Part shown: piece after piece, positions 37,778 through 47,929 of the stretch
Position numbering within the stretch: position 1 is the stretch's first letter
How the letters are laid out: every line of letters starts with the position of its first letter
Assembly (NCBI RefSeq): GCF_014396385.1
Contig: NZ_CP060716.1
Coordinates: forward strand, 1,922,001-1,986,000
Length of the DNA stretch: 64,000 nucleotides
Origin: Leucobacter denitrificans
Lineage (GTDB): Bacteria > Actinomycetota > Actinomycetes > Actinomycetales > Microbacteriaceae
Reading direction: 5' to 3'
Program-made: the position numbers and the translations under genes
The notes under the pieces: model-generated
The model's database searches: none
Seen by the model: the letters and a program-made list of their open reading frames with translations, nothing else
What the model was told of the DNA's origin: nothing

Positions 37778-38492
37778 GGCGGATCCGCACACCCCAGGTG
37801 AGCACGCTGGCGAGCGCCTCGAAGATGATCCCGAGCGACATCTTCGAGCGCCCGTCAGCACGCTCTACAAAGGTGATCGGCACCTCCGCGACCGGGCAGC
37901 CTGCGCGCTCGAGTAACCAAGCGCTCTCGACCTGAAACCCGTATCCGTTCGACGAGATTTCTGAGAGGTCGACTCGTTTGAGCCAAGTGGTGTCAATCAC
38001 GCGGAAGCCGCTCGTGAGGTCGCGCAGCTGAGAGCGCAGCGATCCACGAGCGACTGCGGTGCCGATTCGAGAGATGCACACGCGGTACCACGGCCAGTTC
38101 TCGATGCGTCCGCCGTCGATCCACCGGGCACCAATGACCAGCCCGGCACCCGCGCGCGCGGCATCGAGCAGCGCGGGCAACTGCTCGGGAAGATGTGAGC
38201 CATCGGCATCCATTTCGATCGCCCAGCGATACCCCTCAGACACAGCGTGCTGAAACCCCGCGAGGTAAGCGGTTCCGAGGCCGAGCTTGCCTTCGCGGTG
38301 GATCACGCGCACCCGCCAATCATTTGCGAGTTCATCTGCGATCTCGCCCGTTCCATCGGGGCTTCCGTCGTCGATGACGAGCACGTGCGCGCGCGGAATC
38401 TGGGCGAGCACACGATCCACAATGCTCGCTAGCGTTGCGCGCTCATTGAACGTCGGGAGAATGACGAGCGCGCCGTCACCTTGTTCCGCCAT
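37758..38492 (-). CDS. Polyprenol monophosphomannose synthase-like glycosyltransferase
   Basis: Family 2 glycosyltransferase of 244 residues from ATG 38492. It carries [21 protein letters not shown], the [13 protein letters not shown] motif, [14 protein letters not shown] with the metal-binding DxD, and the C-terminal [19 protein letters not shown] typical of dolichol-phosphate mannose synthases. It would transfer mannose from GDP-mannose to a polyprenol phosphate for lipoglycan or protein mannosylation. There is no membrane domain, unlike the fused Ppm1 proteins. Other polyprenol-sugar synthases are possible. Confidence 0.88.
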   Translation of the reverse strand: MAEQGDGALVILPTFNERATLASIVDRVLAQIPRAHVLVIDDGSPDGTGEIADELANDWRVRVIHREGKLGLGTAYLAGFQHAVSEGYRWAIEMDADGSHLPEQLPALLDAARAGAGLVIGARWIDGGRIENWPWYRVCISRIGTAVARGSLRSQLRDLTSGFRVIDTTWLKRVDLSEISSNGYGFQVESAWLLERAGCPVAEVPITFVERADGRSKMSLGIIFEALASVLTWGVRIRLTRREK

Positions 38493-38663
38493 TCGATTCC
38501 TCACTCGTGGGATGCCCCGCCATTCCCGGCAATTCCGAGGTATTCCAGTGAATTTGCGGTGGGCTACAAGGGGGAGCTTGCTAAGCTGGGGCGTTGTCAC
38601 AATTGGGCAACAACGATGCCGCTTCGCAGCGACCATCGTGCACTACGGTACAGGAGACACAAC

Positions 38664-41465
38664 GTGGCGACAGTCCTCGAGAAGATCCTTCGCGTCGGCG
38701 AAGGGCGCACACTCAAAAAGCTCGAGAGGTTAGCGAAGACCGTTGAAGACCTCGAGCCTTCATTTGAAGCACTGAGTGACGAGGAACTCCGGGGAGAAAC
38801 CGAAGAGTTTCGCGAGCGCCTCGAGAACGGTGAGACCCTCGACGACCTGCTGCCAGAAGCGTTCGCGGCGGTGCGCGAGGCTGCGCGTCGCACGATCGGC
38901 CTCCACCCGTTCCATGTGCAGGTCATGGGCGGCGCGAACCTGCACCTCGGCAACATCTCTGAGATGAAGACCGGTGAAGGTAAGACGCTCGTGGCAACGA
39001 TGCCCGCGTACCTCAACGCCCTTGCTGGCAAGGGTGTGCACATTATTACTGTCAACGACTACCTCGCGAGCTACCAGAGTGAGCTCATGGGTCGCGTGTT
39101 CCGCGCGCTCGGCATGACGACCGGCTGCATTGTTGCGGGACAGGATCCGACTGAGCGTCGCAAGCAGTACAACGCAGACATTACCTACGGCACGAACAAT
39201 GAGTTCGGCTTCGACTACCTCCGCGACAACATGGCGTCGAGCGCAGCTGAGCGCGTGCAGCGCGAGCACTACTTCGCCATCATCGATGAGGTCGACTCCA
39301 TCCTTATTGACGAGGCGCGTACCCCGCTCATCATCTCGGGCCCGTCGTCTGGCGAAGGTAACCGCTGGTTTGGTGAGTTCGCACGCATCGCGAAGACCCT
39401 GGTGCCAGAGGTCGACTACGAGGTCGACGAAAAGAAGCGCACTGTCGGTGTGCTCGAGTCGGGCATCGAGAAGGTCGAAGACTACCTCGGCATTACGAAC
39501 CTCTACGAGTCGGTGAATACGCCGCTCATCTCGTTCTTGAACAACTCGATCAAGGCGAAGGCGCTTTTCACGCGCGACAAAGACTACGTCGTTTTGAACG
39601 GCGAGGTGCTCATTGTTGACGAGCACACCGGCCGTATCCTGGCCGGGCGCCGCTACAACGAGGGCATGCACCAGGCTATCGAGGCGAAAGAGGGGGTGCA
39701 GGTCAAGGCTGAGAACCAGATGCTCGCTACCGTGACCCTGCAGAACTACTTCCGCCTCTACAAGAAGCTTTCTGGCATGACGGGTACCGCCGAGACCGAG
39801 GCGAGCGAGTTCATGTCGACTTACAAGCTTGGCGTCGTGCCAATTCCGACCAACCGCCCCATGCAGCGTGTGGATCAGCCTGACCTCGTCTACAAAAACG
39901 AGGAAGCGAAGTTCGCGGCCGTCGTCGAAGACATTGTGGAGCGTCATAGGGCCGGTCAGCCAGTGCTCGTGGGTACGACCAGCGTTGAGAAGAGCGAGTA
40001 CCTTTCGCGCAACCTTGCTAAGGCTGGCGTGCGCCACGAGGTGCTTAACGCGAAGAACCACGCACGTGAGGCTTCGATCATCGCGCAGGCCGGCCGGCTC
40101 GGTGCTGTGACCGTTGCAACGAACATGGCTGGCCGCGGTACCGACATCATGCTCGGTGGCAACGCAGAGTTCCTCACCGTGCAAGAGATGACGGCGCGAG
40201 GGTTCTCGACTGAAGAAGATCCAGAGGCCTACGAAGAGGCCTGGGACGGGGTATTCGAGGCAGTCAAGGCGGCCGTCTCAGAAGAAGCCGCGAAGGTTAC
40301 CGAAGCCGGTGGTCTTTACGTGCTCGGTACCGAGCGCCACGAGTCCCGTCGTATTGACAACCAGCTGCGCGGTCGTTCTGGCCGTCAGGGTGACCCTGGC
40401 GAGAGCCGGTTCTACCTGTCGCTCGCAGACGACCTCATGCGTCTGTTCAACTCGGGTGCCGCTGCGGCGCTCATGAACCGCGACAGCTTCCCCGACGACC
40501 TCGCCATCGAATCCAAGATGGTGACTCGCTCGATTCAGAGCGCACAGAGTCAGGTGGAATCGCGCAACGCTGAGATCCGCAAGAACGTGCTCAAGTATGA
40601 CGACGTGCTCGACCGTCAGCGCAAGGCAATCTACAGCGACCGCGCGCAGATTCTTGACGGTGAAGACATCCAGAACCGCGTGACCGCGTTCCGCGAGCAA
40701 ACCATCGATGCGATTCTCGAATCGCACGGTTCAGACGAGAACTGGGACTTCGATGCCCTCTGGTCTGATCTCAAGCAGCTCTACCCAATCGGGCTCACCG
40801 TCGATGAGGTCGTTGCCGAGGCAGGAACCCGGGTCACGCAAGACTTCTTGCGTCGAGAGATCACCTCTGACGCTGAGGTTGCGTACGCGAAGCGTGAGGA
40901 GACGCTCGGCGAAGACGCGATGCGTGAACTCGAGCGCCGCGTTGTGCTCACCACGATTGACCGTCGTTGGCGCGATCACCTCTACGAGATGGATTACCTC
41001 AAGGAGGGCATCGGCCTGCGCGCGATGGCGCAGCGCGATCCACTCGTTGAGTACCAACGCGAGGGCTACACCATGTTCGAGAGCATGATGGGTCAGATCA
41101 AGGAAGAAGCGACTGGCCTGCTTTACAACCTCGAGGTTCAGGTGCGCCCAGCGGTCGGCCCGCAGGATCACGTGCACCTTGAAGGTGGAGGTCTCGACGA
41201 GAAGTCTGGCCCCGACGCTGCACAGTTGAGCTACAGCGCACCCGACGAAGACGGGTCAACCGCGATGAGCGGCGCTGGCGCACAGGAGGCGCGTGCGCAA
41301 CAAGCTCGCGCACAGCAAGCCAGGGCCCAGCAGGCCCGCGCGCAGCAGAACCGTGCGGCTAAGCAGCAGCCCGCAGTCCGTGGTGCCTTCGGCCAGCAGG
41401 TCGAAGGTGACGAGGCCCCCGAGCCCGCGAACCGCGCAGAGCGCCGAGCCAAGAAAAAGAAGTAA
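38664..41465 (+). CDS. secA: Preprotein translocase ATPase SecA
   Basis: Motor of the general secretion pathway; 933 residues from GTG 38664, preceded by GGAG (38652-38655). Walker A lies in [12 protein letters not shown], the DEAD-box equivalent in [18 protein letters not shown], and later helicase motifs in [14 protein letters not shown] and [13 protein letters not shown]. The C-terminus lacks the cysteine zinc finger of many SecA proteins and instead has about five tandem ARAQQ-like units before a basic end (AERRAKKKK). Position after hpf matches mycobacterial secA1. Confidence 0.97.
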   Translation: MATVLEKILRVGEGRTLKKLERLAKTVEDLEPSFEALSDEELRGETEEFRERLENGETLDDLLPEAFAAVREAARRTIGLHPFHVQVMGGANLHLGNISEMKTGEGKTLVATMPAYLNALAGKGVHIITVNDYLASYQSELMGRVFRALGMTTGCIVAGQDPTERRKQYNADITYGTNNEFGFDYLRDNMASSAAERVQREHYFAIIDEVDSILIDEARTPLIISGPSSGEGNRWFGEFARIAKTLVPEVDYEVDEKKRTVGVLESGIEKVEDYLGITNLYESVNTPLISFLNNSIKAKALFTRDKDYVVLNGEVLIVDEHTGRILAGRRYNEGMHQAIEAKEGVQVKAENQMLATVTLQNYFRLYKKLSGMTGTAETEASEFMSTYKLGVVPIPTNRPMQRVDQPDLVYKNEEAKFAAVVEDIVERHRAGQPVLVGTTSVEKSEYLSRNLAKAGVRHEVLNAKNHAREASIIAQAGRLGAVTVATNMAGRGTDIMLGGNAEFLTVQEMTARGFSTEEDPEAYEEAWDGVFEAVKAAVSEEAAKVTEAGGLYVLGTERHESRRIDNQLRGRSGRQGDPGESRFYLSLADDLMRLFNSGAAAALMNRDSFPDDLAIESKMVTRSIQSAQSQVESRNAEIRKNVLKYDDVLDRQRKAIYSDRAQILDGEDIQNRVTAFREQTIDAILESHGSDENWDFDALWSDLKQLYPIGLTVDEVVAEAGTRVTQDFLRREITSDAEVAYAKREETLGEDAMRELERRVVLTTIDRRWRDHLYEMDYLKEGIGLRAMAQRDPLVEYQREGYTMFESMMGQIKEEATGLLYNLEVQVRPAVGPQDHVHLEGGGLDEKSGPDAAQLSYSAPDEDGSTAMSGAGAQEARAQQARAQQARAQQARAQQNRAAKQQPAVRGAFGQQVEGDEAPEPANRAERRAKKKK

Positions 41466-41523
41466 CTTTCCAACTACCTAGCCCCGATTTCGCACCCCGT
41501 GCGATCTGCAGAGGAGACAAATC

Positions 41524-42528
41524 TTGTCGAATGAAAGCTCGTCGAGACCGACGAAGAATGAGCGCCGCGCCGCGGCCCGCGAGCAGGCACGTCTCGCACG
41601 CGAGGCCGAGAAGAAGCGCGAGAAGCGCAACCGCCTGTTTATTCAGGGCGGTGTCGTGCTCGGTGTTATCGCGGTTCTCGCGATCGTCGGTCTCGTGCTC
41701 ACCCAGTCGCTTAAGCCCGCTGGCCCGGGGCCAAAGAACATGGCATCGGGTGGCGCGATCTTCACCGAAGACCTCAAGGTCATTCCCGGTGATCGCCTCG
41801 AAGACCCCGCGGCACAGCGCATCGCCCCAGTTGTGGATCGCGAATCGGTGCCACTCGACGTGAGCATCTATGTCGACTACATGTGCCCGGCCTGCGGCAA
41901 CTTCGAGCAGCAGAACGGCACGATGCTCGAGAACTATGTTGGCAGCGGTGACATCACGTTGCGTGTGTACCCAATCAACTTCCTCGACGGACAGTCGCTC
42001 GGTACCAAGTACTCGACCCGCGCCGCTAACGCGTTCGCGTGTGTCGTCGACGAGCAGCCAGACTTCGCATTCGCGCTGCACACCCGCCTGCTGAGCGCAG
42101 AGGTGCAGCCGTCTGAGGGCACAACCGGACTCGACGACAAGCAGCTGCTTGAAGAGGCCGTCGCCGCTGGTGCTGAACCCACCACCCAGCTGCAGAATTG
42201 CATCCGCGAGCGCTCGTTCGCCGGGTTCATCGATGGGAACAATCAGTGGGCAATGACTGACCTTGTGGGCATTGCCGAGGGCGAACAGCTCATTGCGAGC
42301 ACCGACAACCAGGGCAACCCGGTCGCATTCCAGGAGGCCGATGGGCCGCAGCGTCTCGTGAGCACGCCGCTTGTGCTTGTGAACGGTAAGCAGTGGAACG
42401 GTGCGCGCGACGGTTCGCTCGAGTCCTACATCTTGAAGGTGAAGGGCGAGATCGAGTCGGCCATGGCCGCAAACGGCGAAGAAACTGAGGCTGAGGATTC
42501 GGCTGAGGATTCGGCGACAGAGGAATAA
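41524..42528 (+). CDS. DsbA-family thioredoxin-fold membrane protein
   Basis: Membrane-anchored oxidoreductase of 334 residues starting at TTG 41524 after GAGGAGA. A highly charged cytoplasmic N-terminus (to ~36) precedes one membrane segment (~38-60); the outside domain has the active site CPAC at Cys121-Cys124 in YVDYMCPACGNFEQ and a later cis-Pro region LVSTPLVLVNGK. The C-terminal tail is acidic. Such proteins help fold secreted proteins, and its place after secA fits export. The partner VKOR-like protein is not seen in the window. Confidence 0.88.
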   Translation: MSNESSSRPTKNERRAAAREQARLAREAEKKREKRNRLFIQGGVVLGVIAVLAIVGLVLTQSLKPAGPGPKNMASGGAIFTEDLKVIPGDRLEDPAAQRIAPVVDRESVPLDVSIYVDYMCPACGNFEQQNGTMLENYVGSGDITLRVYPINFLDGQSLGTKYSTRAANAFACVVDEQPDFAFALHTRLLSAEVQPSEGTTGLDDKQLLEEAVAAGAEPTTQLQNCIRERSFAGFIDGNNQWAMTDLVGIAEGEQLIASTDNQGNPVAFQEADGPQRLVSTPLVLVNGKQWNGARDGSLESYILKVKGEIESAMAANGEETEAEDSAEDSATEE

Positions 42529-42564
42529 TCTGAGTAGACTAGGGGAGGCGATTTTATCGCCGAT

Positions 42565-42640
42565 GCCGACTTAGCTCATCTGGTAGAGCAGCGCCCTTGT
42601 AAAGCGCAGGTGATCGGTTCGAGTCCGATAGTCGGCTCCA
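42565..42640 (+). tRNA. tRNA-Thr (anticodon TGT)
   Basis: Full cloverleaf: acceptor GCCGACT pairs with AGTCGGC, D-arm GCTC/GAGC, anticodon loop CTTGTAA giving TGT, T-arm ATCGG-TTCGAGT-CCGAT, and encoded CCA at 42638-42640. It reads ACA and probably other ACN codons. Confidence 0.97.
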
Positions 42641-42644
42641 ACAG

Positions 42645-42674
42645 GTGAGGCCCCGGTGAAAGCCGGGGCTTCAC
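42645..42674 (+). terminator. Terminator after tRNA-Thr
   Basis: A 12-bp stem GTGAGGCCCCGG / CCGGGGCTTCAC with one G-U pair and a 6-base loop is followed by a T-rich stretch, a standard intrinsic terminator. Confidence 0.85.
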
Positions 42675-42770
42675 TTATTTTCGACCTTTTTCTAGAATTC
42701 TCGGCGGTTCGTCTACCCCGGACTTGCATCATCAGATGATATTCGTCAGACTATCTTTTGGTAACTGAAC

Positions 42771-42789
42771 TTAGGTATGCCTCAGTTCG
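42771..42789 (+). promoter_or_regulatory. Candidate DtxR/IdeR iron box upstream of the large HtaA gene
   Basis: TTAGGTATGCCTCAGTTCG matches the corynebacterial DtxR consensus at 12 of 19 positions, including TTAGGT and GCCT. It sits within a wider 22-bp dyad (42767-42788, 18 symmetrical positions) about 75 bases before the GTG start. Iron-dependent repression of the heme gene would follow. Confidence 0.6.
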
Positions 42790-42863
42790 TCTCGATGCTC
42801 GGTCATCGCTTGCGTTCGTGCGCGCGCGTAGCCCCCTGCCTTCACTCAAGGAGAAAACTCATA

Positions 42864-45800
42864 GTGAGTACACTCGCCGCCAGACCGCGCCGCGCAGGCG
42901 TGGCCTTACTGGCCATCGTTACGTCATTCCTGGTGATTCTGAGCGGCATGTTTGTCGCTCCCGCCGCGCACGCTGCTCCTGGAGCTGTACTCACGGCAGC
43001 AACTGTCACTCCTAATGCGGTTACAGGGCTCACGATCGAAGCCAGTTTCTCTGGAGTCCCAGACTCACCCTTGCCGCCATACCAAAGTGATGGAGTGTAC
43101 CTCACTTTGGTTGAGCAGGGTGCGGTAGTTGCTGTCGATGGCACTGATTGGGTCACTGGGGACGAAATTGTCGCTAGATCAGGAGTTGCATCCTTCACTG
43201 CAGCTCCAGGTGTATTAAATCGAGGCACGCAATATGAACTCTTGATGTGGCATGCACATTCAGAGCCAACAAGCGAAACTATTATTCTTCGTCAGGGTCT
43301 GACGATAACCGAAGATCAGTGGGACATCGTATTCCCTCCGGCGACGCCAACGGAGACAACAACGGCACTTAATGTGACGCCAGCTTCCGTCGTTGAGGGT
43401 GGCACAGTAACGCTCACCGCAACAGTTACTCCCGCTGAGGCAGCAGGGTCAGTTGCGTTCCACAATGGTGGGACACAGTTTGGTGGCACACAGACCGTTG
43501 CTGGCGGTGTTGCAACACTTGCGACAGCATCGTTGCCAATTGGTGCGAACACGGTTACAGCCGTATTCACTCCGGCCGACGCGCAGACGTTCAGGGCATC
43601 GACATCATCCGCATTAGTCGTGACTGTGTCAGAGATGGAGGACCCCGCTCCTGTTGGTCCGTCGGTTGAGGTTGTGGGTTCGGTGTCGGATCTTGACCCT
43701 GAGGCTGAGACTGTTGTGACGGTGAAGGGTTCGGGCTTCTTGCCTGACGCGCCTGGGACGAGCGGTGCTCGTCCGCCGTTGGCGGGACAGTTCTCTGGCG
43801 CATATGTTGTGTTTGGTTCGTTTGCGGATGTGTGGAAGCCTTCTGCCGGAGCTCCGAGTTCGAGTCGTGTTGTGCTCGAGCAGAAGTGGGCTGTTCCTGC
43901 TGCGAGCATGAGCATGATTGGCGGCGCTGGTTCGGGAGCGATTGAGCTGCAGGCTGACGGTTCGTTCGAGACCACGTTGGCGCTGTCGCCGGATGAGTCG
44001 AAAGCGATTGCTGATGGGACCTACGGTATAGCGACGTACTCGGGAAGTGGTGCGAAGTATGCTCCGTTTGAGACGTTCACACCAGTCACCTTTGCTGAGC
44101 CTGTTCCTGTTGGTCCGTCGGTTGAGGTTGTGGGTTCGGTGACGGATCTTGACCCTGAGGCTGAGACTGTTGTGACGGTGAAGGGTTCGGGCTTCTTGCC
44201 TGACGCGCCTGGGACGAGCGGTGCTCGTCCGCCGTTGGCGGGACAGTTCTCTGGCGCATATGTTGTGTTTGGTTCGTTTGCGGATGTGTGGAAGCCTTCT
44301 GCCGGAGCTCCGAGTTCGAGTCGTGTTGTGCTCGAGCAGAAGTGGGCTGTTCCTGCTGCGAGCATGAGCATGATTGGCGGCGCTGGTTCGGGAGCGATTG
44401 AGCTGCAGGCTGACGGTTCGTTCGAGACCACGTTGGCGCTGTCGCCGGATGAGTCGAAAGCGATTGCTGATGGGACCTACGGTATAGCGACGTACTCGGG
44501 AAGTGGTGCGAAGTATGCTCCGTTTGAGACGTTCACACCAGTCACCTTTGCTGAGCCTGTTCCTGTTGGTCCGTCGGTTGAGGTTGTGGGTTCGGTGACG
44601 GATCTTGACCCTGAGGCTGAGACTGTTGTGACGGTGAAGGGTTCGGGCTTCTTGCCTGACGCGCCTGGGACGAGCGGTGCTCGTCCGCCGTTGGCGGGAC
44701 AGTTCTCTGGCGCATATGTTGTGTTTGGTTCGTTTGCGGATGTGTGGAAGCCTTCTGCCGGAGCTCCGAGTTCGAGTCGTGTTGTGCTCGAGCAGAAGTG
44801 GGCTGTTCCTGCTGCGAGCATGAGCATGATTGGCGGCGCTGGTTCGGGAGCGATTGAGCTGCAGGCTGACGGTTCGTTCGAGACCACGTTGGCGCTGTCG
44901 CCGGATGAGTCGAAAGCGATTGCTGATGGGACCTACGGTATAGCGACGTACTCGGGAAGTGGTGCGAAGTATGCTCCGTTTGAGACGTTCACCCCAGTCA
45001 CCTTCACGGTGAAGACGGGTCCGTCAGCAACGACTTCGCTGCCTAGAGTTACTTCGGCTGGTCTAGAGGTGGGCGTGAAGGCCTCGAATCTCCCAGGCGA
45101 TGTTTACGCAGCCATTATTGAACGTGGAACGGAATCAGAAGTCTCGACCGATGAGGGTTATGTTGCCTTCATGTACCAGCCACCTGTTGTAAATGGGTCC
45201 TCTGAATTCACGCTCGTTGCGCCCAAGGGCAACTTAGACCGGAGCAAGCAATACGAGGTGATCATCTGGAAGTCGCACAACGGCGTCAACGCAAGCACCC
45301 TCTATGCCCGTTCAAATATCAACATGACTGACGAGCTTTGGGACAAGCTTGCAGGCACCGTAACCCGGCCGCCAGCAACCAAGCCAACCCCGAAGCCGGC
45401 AACGCCGTCGCAGCAGGCGGGCTCACTGTCGTGGGGCGTCTCGTCGAACTTCGCTGACTACGTAACGAACCCGAACCGGCCAGGCGGCATGTCAGGTGGC
45501 CGTATCGACACCAGCGGTGTTGGTAAGAGCGGCGGCGCGTTCCTCTTCCCGCAGGCAACTGGCGGATCGTGGAACAAGTCGACCCAGACCGGTTCAGTGC
45601 AGTTCTCGGGCATCGTGACGTTCTACGCGCACCACGGTGGCATCAACCGTAGCTTCGCGAATCCCGTGATTACGGTGTCGAGTGCAACTTCGGGATCGAT
45701 TTCGGTGAACGGCGCATCCTACGCGTTGAACCTCGCAGCTGGTTCGACGTCGGTTGGTTCGAACGGTGAGGTTACCTGGAGCAATGTTCCGGTGAACGGC

Positions 45801-46427
45801 TCGATCAGCGGCGGCGGCGATGGCGGCGGCGGATCATTCACACTGGACTCACTGAGCTTCACTGTCGGGGCTGCGAGCTCGATCCAGTATGGATCCACCA
45901 CCCAGACTAAGGAAAAGGTTGAGCGCGAGGCCGCGGCAACGCCCCCGACCACCGACGGCATCACGGTCGTGACCCCTGAAGACGAGCTCGTCGCCGGCGG
46001 CGAGATCGAAATCAAGGCGCCTGGATTCGAGGCGAACGAGCGCGACATTCTCGTGGTGCTGTACTCCGACCCGATTGTGCTCGACCGCAAGGCCGGCGCG
46101 AACGAGTCGGGCGACGTGCGGTGGATCGGCACCCTGCCCGAAGACCTCGAGCCAGGCGAGCACACCATCACGCTTCAGGGCAGCATCGATGCGGGCGCGG
46201 TGATTACCGTGGTTGACGCTGACGAGAAGAAGACTGAGACCCTCGAACAGGCTGTCACAACCAGCGCGGACGGTTCAGCTGAGGCAGTCTTCGCCGAGGT
46301 CGCGGGCGCAAGCTCTGACTCGGCATGGATGTGGTGGGTTGGCGCAGGCGCGCTGCTCCTCCTCGCAGCAGCCATGGGCGTGCTCGTCGTGAACCAGCGC
46401 CGCAACGCGGCAGGAAGAGACGTCTAA
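42864..46427 (+). CDS. Large HtaA-domain surface heme-binding protein with three near-identical repeats
   Basis: Secreted, membrane-anchored protein of 1187 residues from GTG 42864, 10 bases after AAGGAG. The signal peptide ends near AHA (residue ~37). Next come an N-terminal domain, an Ig-like module (ALNVTPASVVEGGTVTLTAT), three 152-residue repeats (~263-714), a further domain, and an HtaA heme-binding domain (~850-1009) starting SLSWGVSSNFADYV and including YAHHGGINRSF. A last beta domain and a membrane segment (~1151-1178) with a basic tail follow; there is no LPXTG. The first two thirds use T-ending codons unlike the GC-rich rest. Predicted role: capture of heme at the surface for HmuTUV. 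Confidence 0.9.
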   Translation: MSTLAARPRRAGVALLAIVTSFLVILSGMFVAPAAHAAPGAVLTAATVTPNAVTGLTIEASFSGVPDSPLPPYQSDGVYLTLVEQGAVVAVDGTDWVTGDEIVARSGVASFTAAPGVLNRGTQYELLMWHAHSEPTSETIILRQGLTITEDQWDIVFPPATPTETTTALNVTPASVVEGGTVTLTATVTPAEAAGSVAFHNGGTQFGGTQTVAGGVATLATASLPIGANTVTAVFTPADAQTFRASTSSALVVTVSEMEDPAPVGPSVEVVGSVSDLDPEAETVVTVKGSGFLPDAPGTSGARPPLAGQFSGAYVVFGSFADVWKPSAGAPSSSRVVLEQKWAVPAASMSMIGGAGSGAIELQADGSFETTLALSPDESKAIADGTYGIATYSGSGAKYAPFETFTPVTFAEPVPVGPSVEVVGSVTDLDPEAETVVTVKGSGFLPDAPGTSGARPPLAGQFSGAYVVFGSFADVWKPSAGAPSSSRVVLEQKWAVPAASMSMIGGAGSGAIELQADGSFETTLALSPDESKAIADGTYGIATYSGSGAKYAPFETFTPVTFAEPVPVGPSVEVVGSVTDLDPEAETVVTVKGSGFLPDAPGTSGARPPLAGQFSGAYVVFGSFADVWKPSAGAPSSSRVVLEQKWAVPAASMSMIGGAGSGAIELQADGSFETTLALSPDESKAIADGTYGIATYSGSGAKYAPFETFTPVTFTVKTGPSATTSLPRVTSAGLEVGVKASNLPGDVYAAIIERGTESEVSTDEGYVAFMYQPPVVNGSSEFTLVAPKGNLDRSKQYEVIIWKSHNGVNASTLYARSNINMTDELWDKLAGTVTRPPATKPTPKPATPSQQAGSLSWGVSSNFADYVTNPNRPGGMSGGRIDTSGVGKSGGAFLFPQATGGSWNKSTQTGSVQFSGIVTFYAHHGGINRSFANPVITVSSATSGSISVNGASYALNLAAGSTSVGSNGEVTWSNVPVNGSISGGGDGGGGSFTLDSLSFTVGAASSIQYGSTTQTKEKVEREAAATPPTTDGITVVTPEDELVAGGEIEIKAPGFEANERDILVVLYSDPIVLDRKAGANESGDVRWIGTLPEDLEPGEHTITLQGSIDAGAVITVVDADEKKTETLEQAVTTSADGSAEAVFAEVAGASSDSAWMWWVGAGALLLLAAAMGVLVVNQRRNAAGRDV
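43650..45006 (+). repeat. Three tandem 456-bp coding repeats
   Basis: Units begin at 43650, 44106 and 44562, exactly 456 bp (152 codons) apart. The only differences noticed are TCG versus ACG near the start of unit 1 and a few bases at the end of unit 3. Identity at silent sites means recent duplication or ongoing gene conversion. Confidence 0.95.
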
Positions 46428-46434
46428 GCACCGT

Positions 46435-47298
46435 ATGAATAGCGAATACATGGTGAAGAAGCAGCGCTCGCGGGCAGCCGCAGCAGGCATCACCGCAGGT
46501 ATCATCGCGGCTGGTAGCTTGCTGCTCAGCCCGGCGGGCCCCGCGGCCGCCCACGACGGACATGACCATGAGGTCGCAACGTGCGCAGTCGACTCCGCTG
46601 AGCTGCGCTGGGGTGTCAAAGAGAGCTTCCGCAACTACATCAGCGGCAGCATCGCGAACGGCGAGTGGATCACGGAGAACGGTGTGACATACGAGACCCC
46701 GGCGTTTAGCTGGGCGAACGGTGTTGGCTCGTTTGCATCTGACCTCAGCGAGGGATCTATCGAATTCACCGGTGACATTCACTTCACCGGCCACAACGGC
46801 GGCCTCACGCTTGATGTCTCGAACCCTAAAATCGTCTTCACAGGGCCTGACGCCGCGCAGCTCGTGCTCGACATGGGCGAGGCCGACGAGACGGGCAACG
46901 TCGCATATGAGCGCGTCGTCGCCGCAAAGGTGGATCTCGCGGGTTACGACGCAGGTGACGGTTCGACGCTGACGGTCGAAGAAGCGCCAGTCGCGCTCAC
47001 GGCTGAGGGCGCAGACGCGTTCAACGGGGAGTACGGCGATTACTACGCCGGGCAGGAACTCGATCCACTCGCCCTGAACCTTGCGTTCTCGGGCTGCGAC
47101 CTCGCATCTTCTGAAGCGACTCCCGCGCCGAGCGAAGAGCCCGAGGAGACCGAAGAAGCGAAGGTACCGATCTCGGAAGACGTGGAGGAGAGCGAATTCC
47201 CATGGCTCCCCGTTGCGATCGGCGGCGTTGCACTCATCGTGATCGGTGTGACCACCGGCATGCTAATAGCCGGCAACAAGAAGAAGCCGAAAGCGTAA
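46435..47298 (+). CDS. HtaA-domain heme-binding membrane protein
   Basis: Second heme protein, 287 residues, 7 bases after the large one and surely co-transcribed. The start may be ATG 46435 or 46450; neither has a strong ribosome site. The signal peptide ends in PAAAHDGHDHE, leaving a His-rich mature N-terminus that could bind metal or heme. The HtaA domain runs from ELRWGVKESFRNYISG to about residue 215 with FTGHNGGLTLDVSNP. Cys pairs near residues 45 and 220 may form a disulfide. An acidic linker precedes one membrane segment and a Lys-rich cytoplasmic end. Confidence 0.88.
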   Translation: MNSEYMVKKQRSRAAAAGITAGIIAAGSLLLSPAGPAAAHDGHDHEVATCAVDSAELRWGVKESFRNYISGSIANGEWITENGVTYETPAFSWANGVGSFASDLSEGSIEFTGDIHFTGHNGGLTLDVSNPKIVFTGPDAAQLVLDMGEADETGNVAYERVVAAKVDLAGYDAGDGSTLTVEEAPVALTAEGADAFNGEYGDYYAGQELDPLALNLAFSGCDLASSEATPAPSEEPEETEEAKVPISEDVEESEFPWLPVAIGGVALIVIGVTTGMLIAGNKKKPKA

Positions 47299-47330
47299 GT
47301 AACGTGATGTGATCCACACTCTGTGACTCA

Positions 47331-47378
47331 CGACGAGGCCCCTCACCGCGCAACCGCGCACGGTGAGGGGCCTCGTCG
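47331..47378. terminator. Bidirectional terminator between HtaA and DUF2165 genes
   Basis: A perfect 18-bp stem (CGACGAGGCCCCTCACCG with its complement at 47361-47378) surrounds a 12-base loop between two convergent genes. A short T-rich tail follows on the plus strand. Confidence 0.88.
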
Positions 47379-47404
47379 TTATATTGACCGACTTCGGAGC
47401 GACA

Positions 47405-47929
47405 TTACTCCTGTGCTGTAGCCGCGTGGGACTCCCGCGGAGCCTCATTCATCGCGAGCAGCGCGGCGAAAGCGGCCCACAGGATTGCGAGCGGCATTGC
47501 CGTGTCCTTGCCGTTCCAACTGCTCGACTGCCACATCGCGAACCATTCGGACCCGATCACGATGAATCCGACGAACCAGATGAGCAGGCCAACGCCGTAC
47601 GAAGCGTAGCCCCACGAACGCGCGCGATCATATACAGCGACGCCAGCGTTGCGGGCGAGGTAGAGCTTCACGCCGCCGACGAGTCCGAGTAGCGCGAAGA
47701 TGCCCTCGGCGATGATGATGCCGATGTATCCGACCGTCCAGATCCACGGTGCCGTGAGCGCACGCCACATGAGCGCGTTGCCCTCGAACGTCGTGTCCAT
47801 GGAGAGCACGTGCTTGACGAATTGGTAGTTAGAGTCGTAATCCATGAGATTGCCCATGAAGACGAAGAGGCCGAATAGGCCAGCGATGAACACAGTGAAT
47901 GCTTGGAGTATGCGGAGCGGACGTTTCAT
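47405..47929 (-). CDS. DUF2165 family membrane protein
   Basis: Predicted four-segment membrane protein of 174 residues from ATG 47929. DUF2165 features include the NLMDYDSNYQFVKHVLSMDTT loop and VVIGSEWFAMWQSSSWNG near the C-terminus. The start overlaps the stop of the DUF4177 gene by four bases, so both are probably made together. The function of the family is unknown. Confidence 0.85.
   Translation of the reverse strand: MKRPLRILQAFTVFIAGLFGLFVFMGNLMDYDSNYQFVKHVLSMDTTFEGNALMWRALTAPWIWTVGYIGIIIAEGIFALLGLVGGVKLYLARNAGVAVYDRARSWGYASYGVGLLIWFVGFIVIGSEWFAMWQSSSWNGKDTAMPLAILWAAFAALLAMNEAPRESHAATAQE

Noticed and set aside
38760..40184. A 474-codon open frame opposite secA
   Set aside because: Same reasoning: secA is intact and conserved over the whole stretch.
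43650..45006. Repeats considered as a CRISPR array
   Set aside because: The units are 456 bp, contiguous, in frame and protein-coding; there are no short repeats with unique spacers.
46300..46427. LPXTG sortase anchor on the large HtaA protein
   Set aside because: No LPXTG-like motif precedes the membrane segment; the protein appears to be held by the membrane helix alone.
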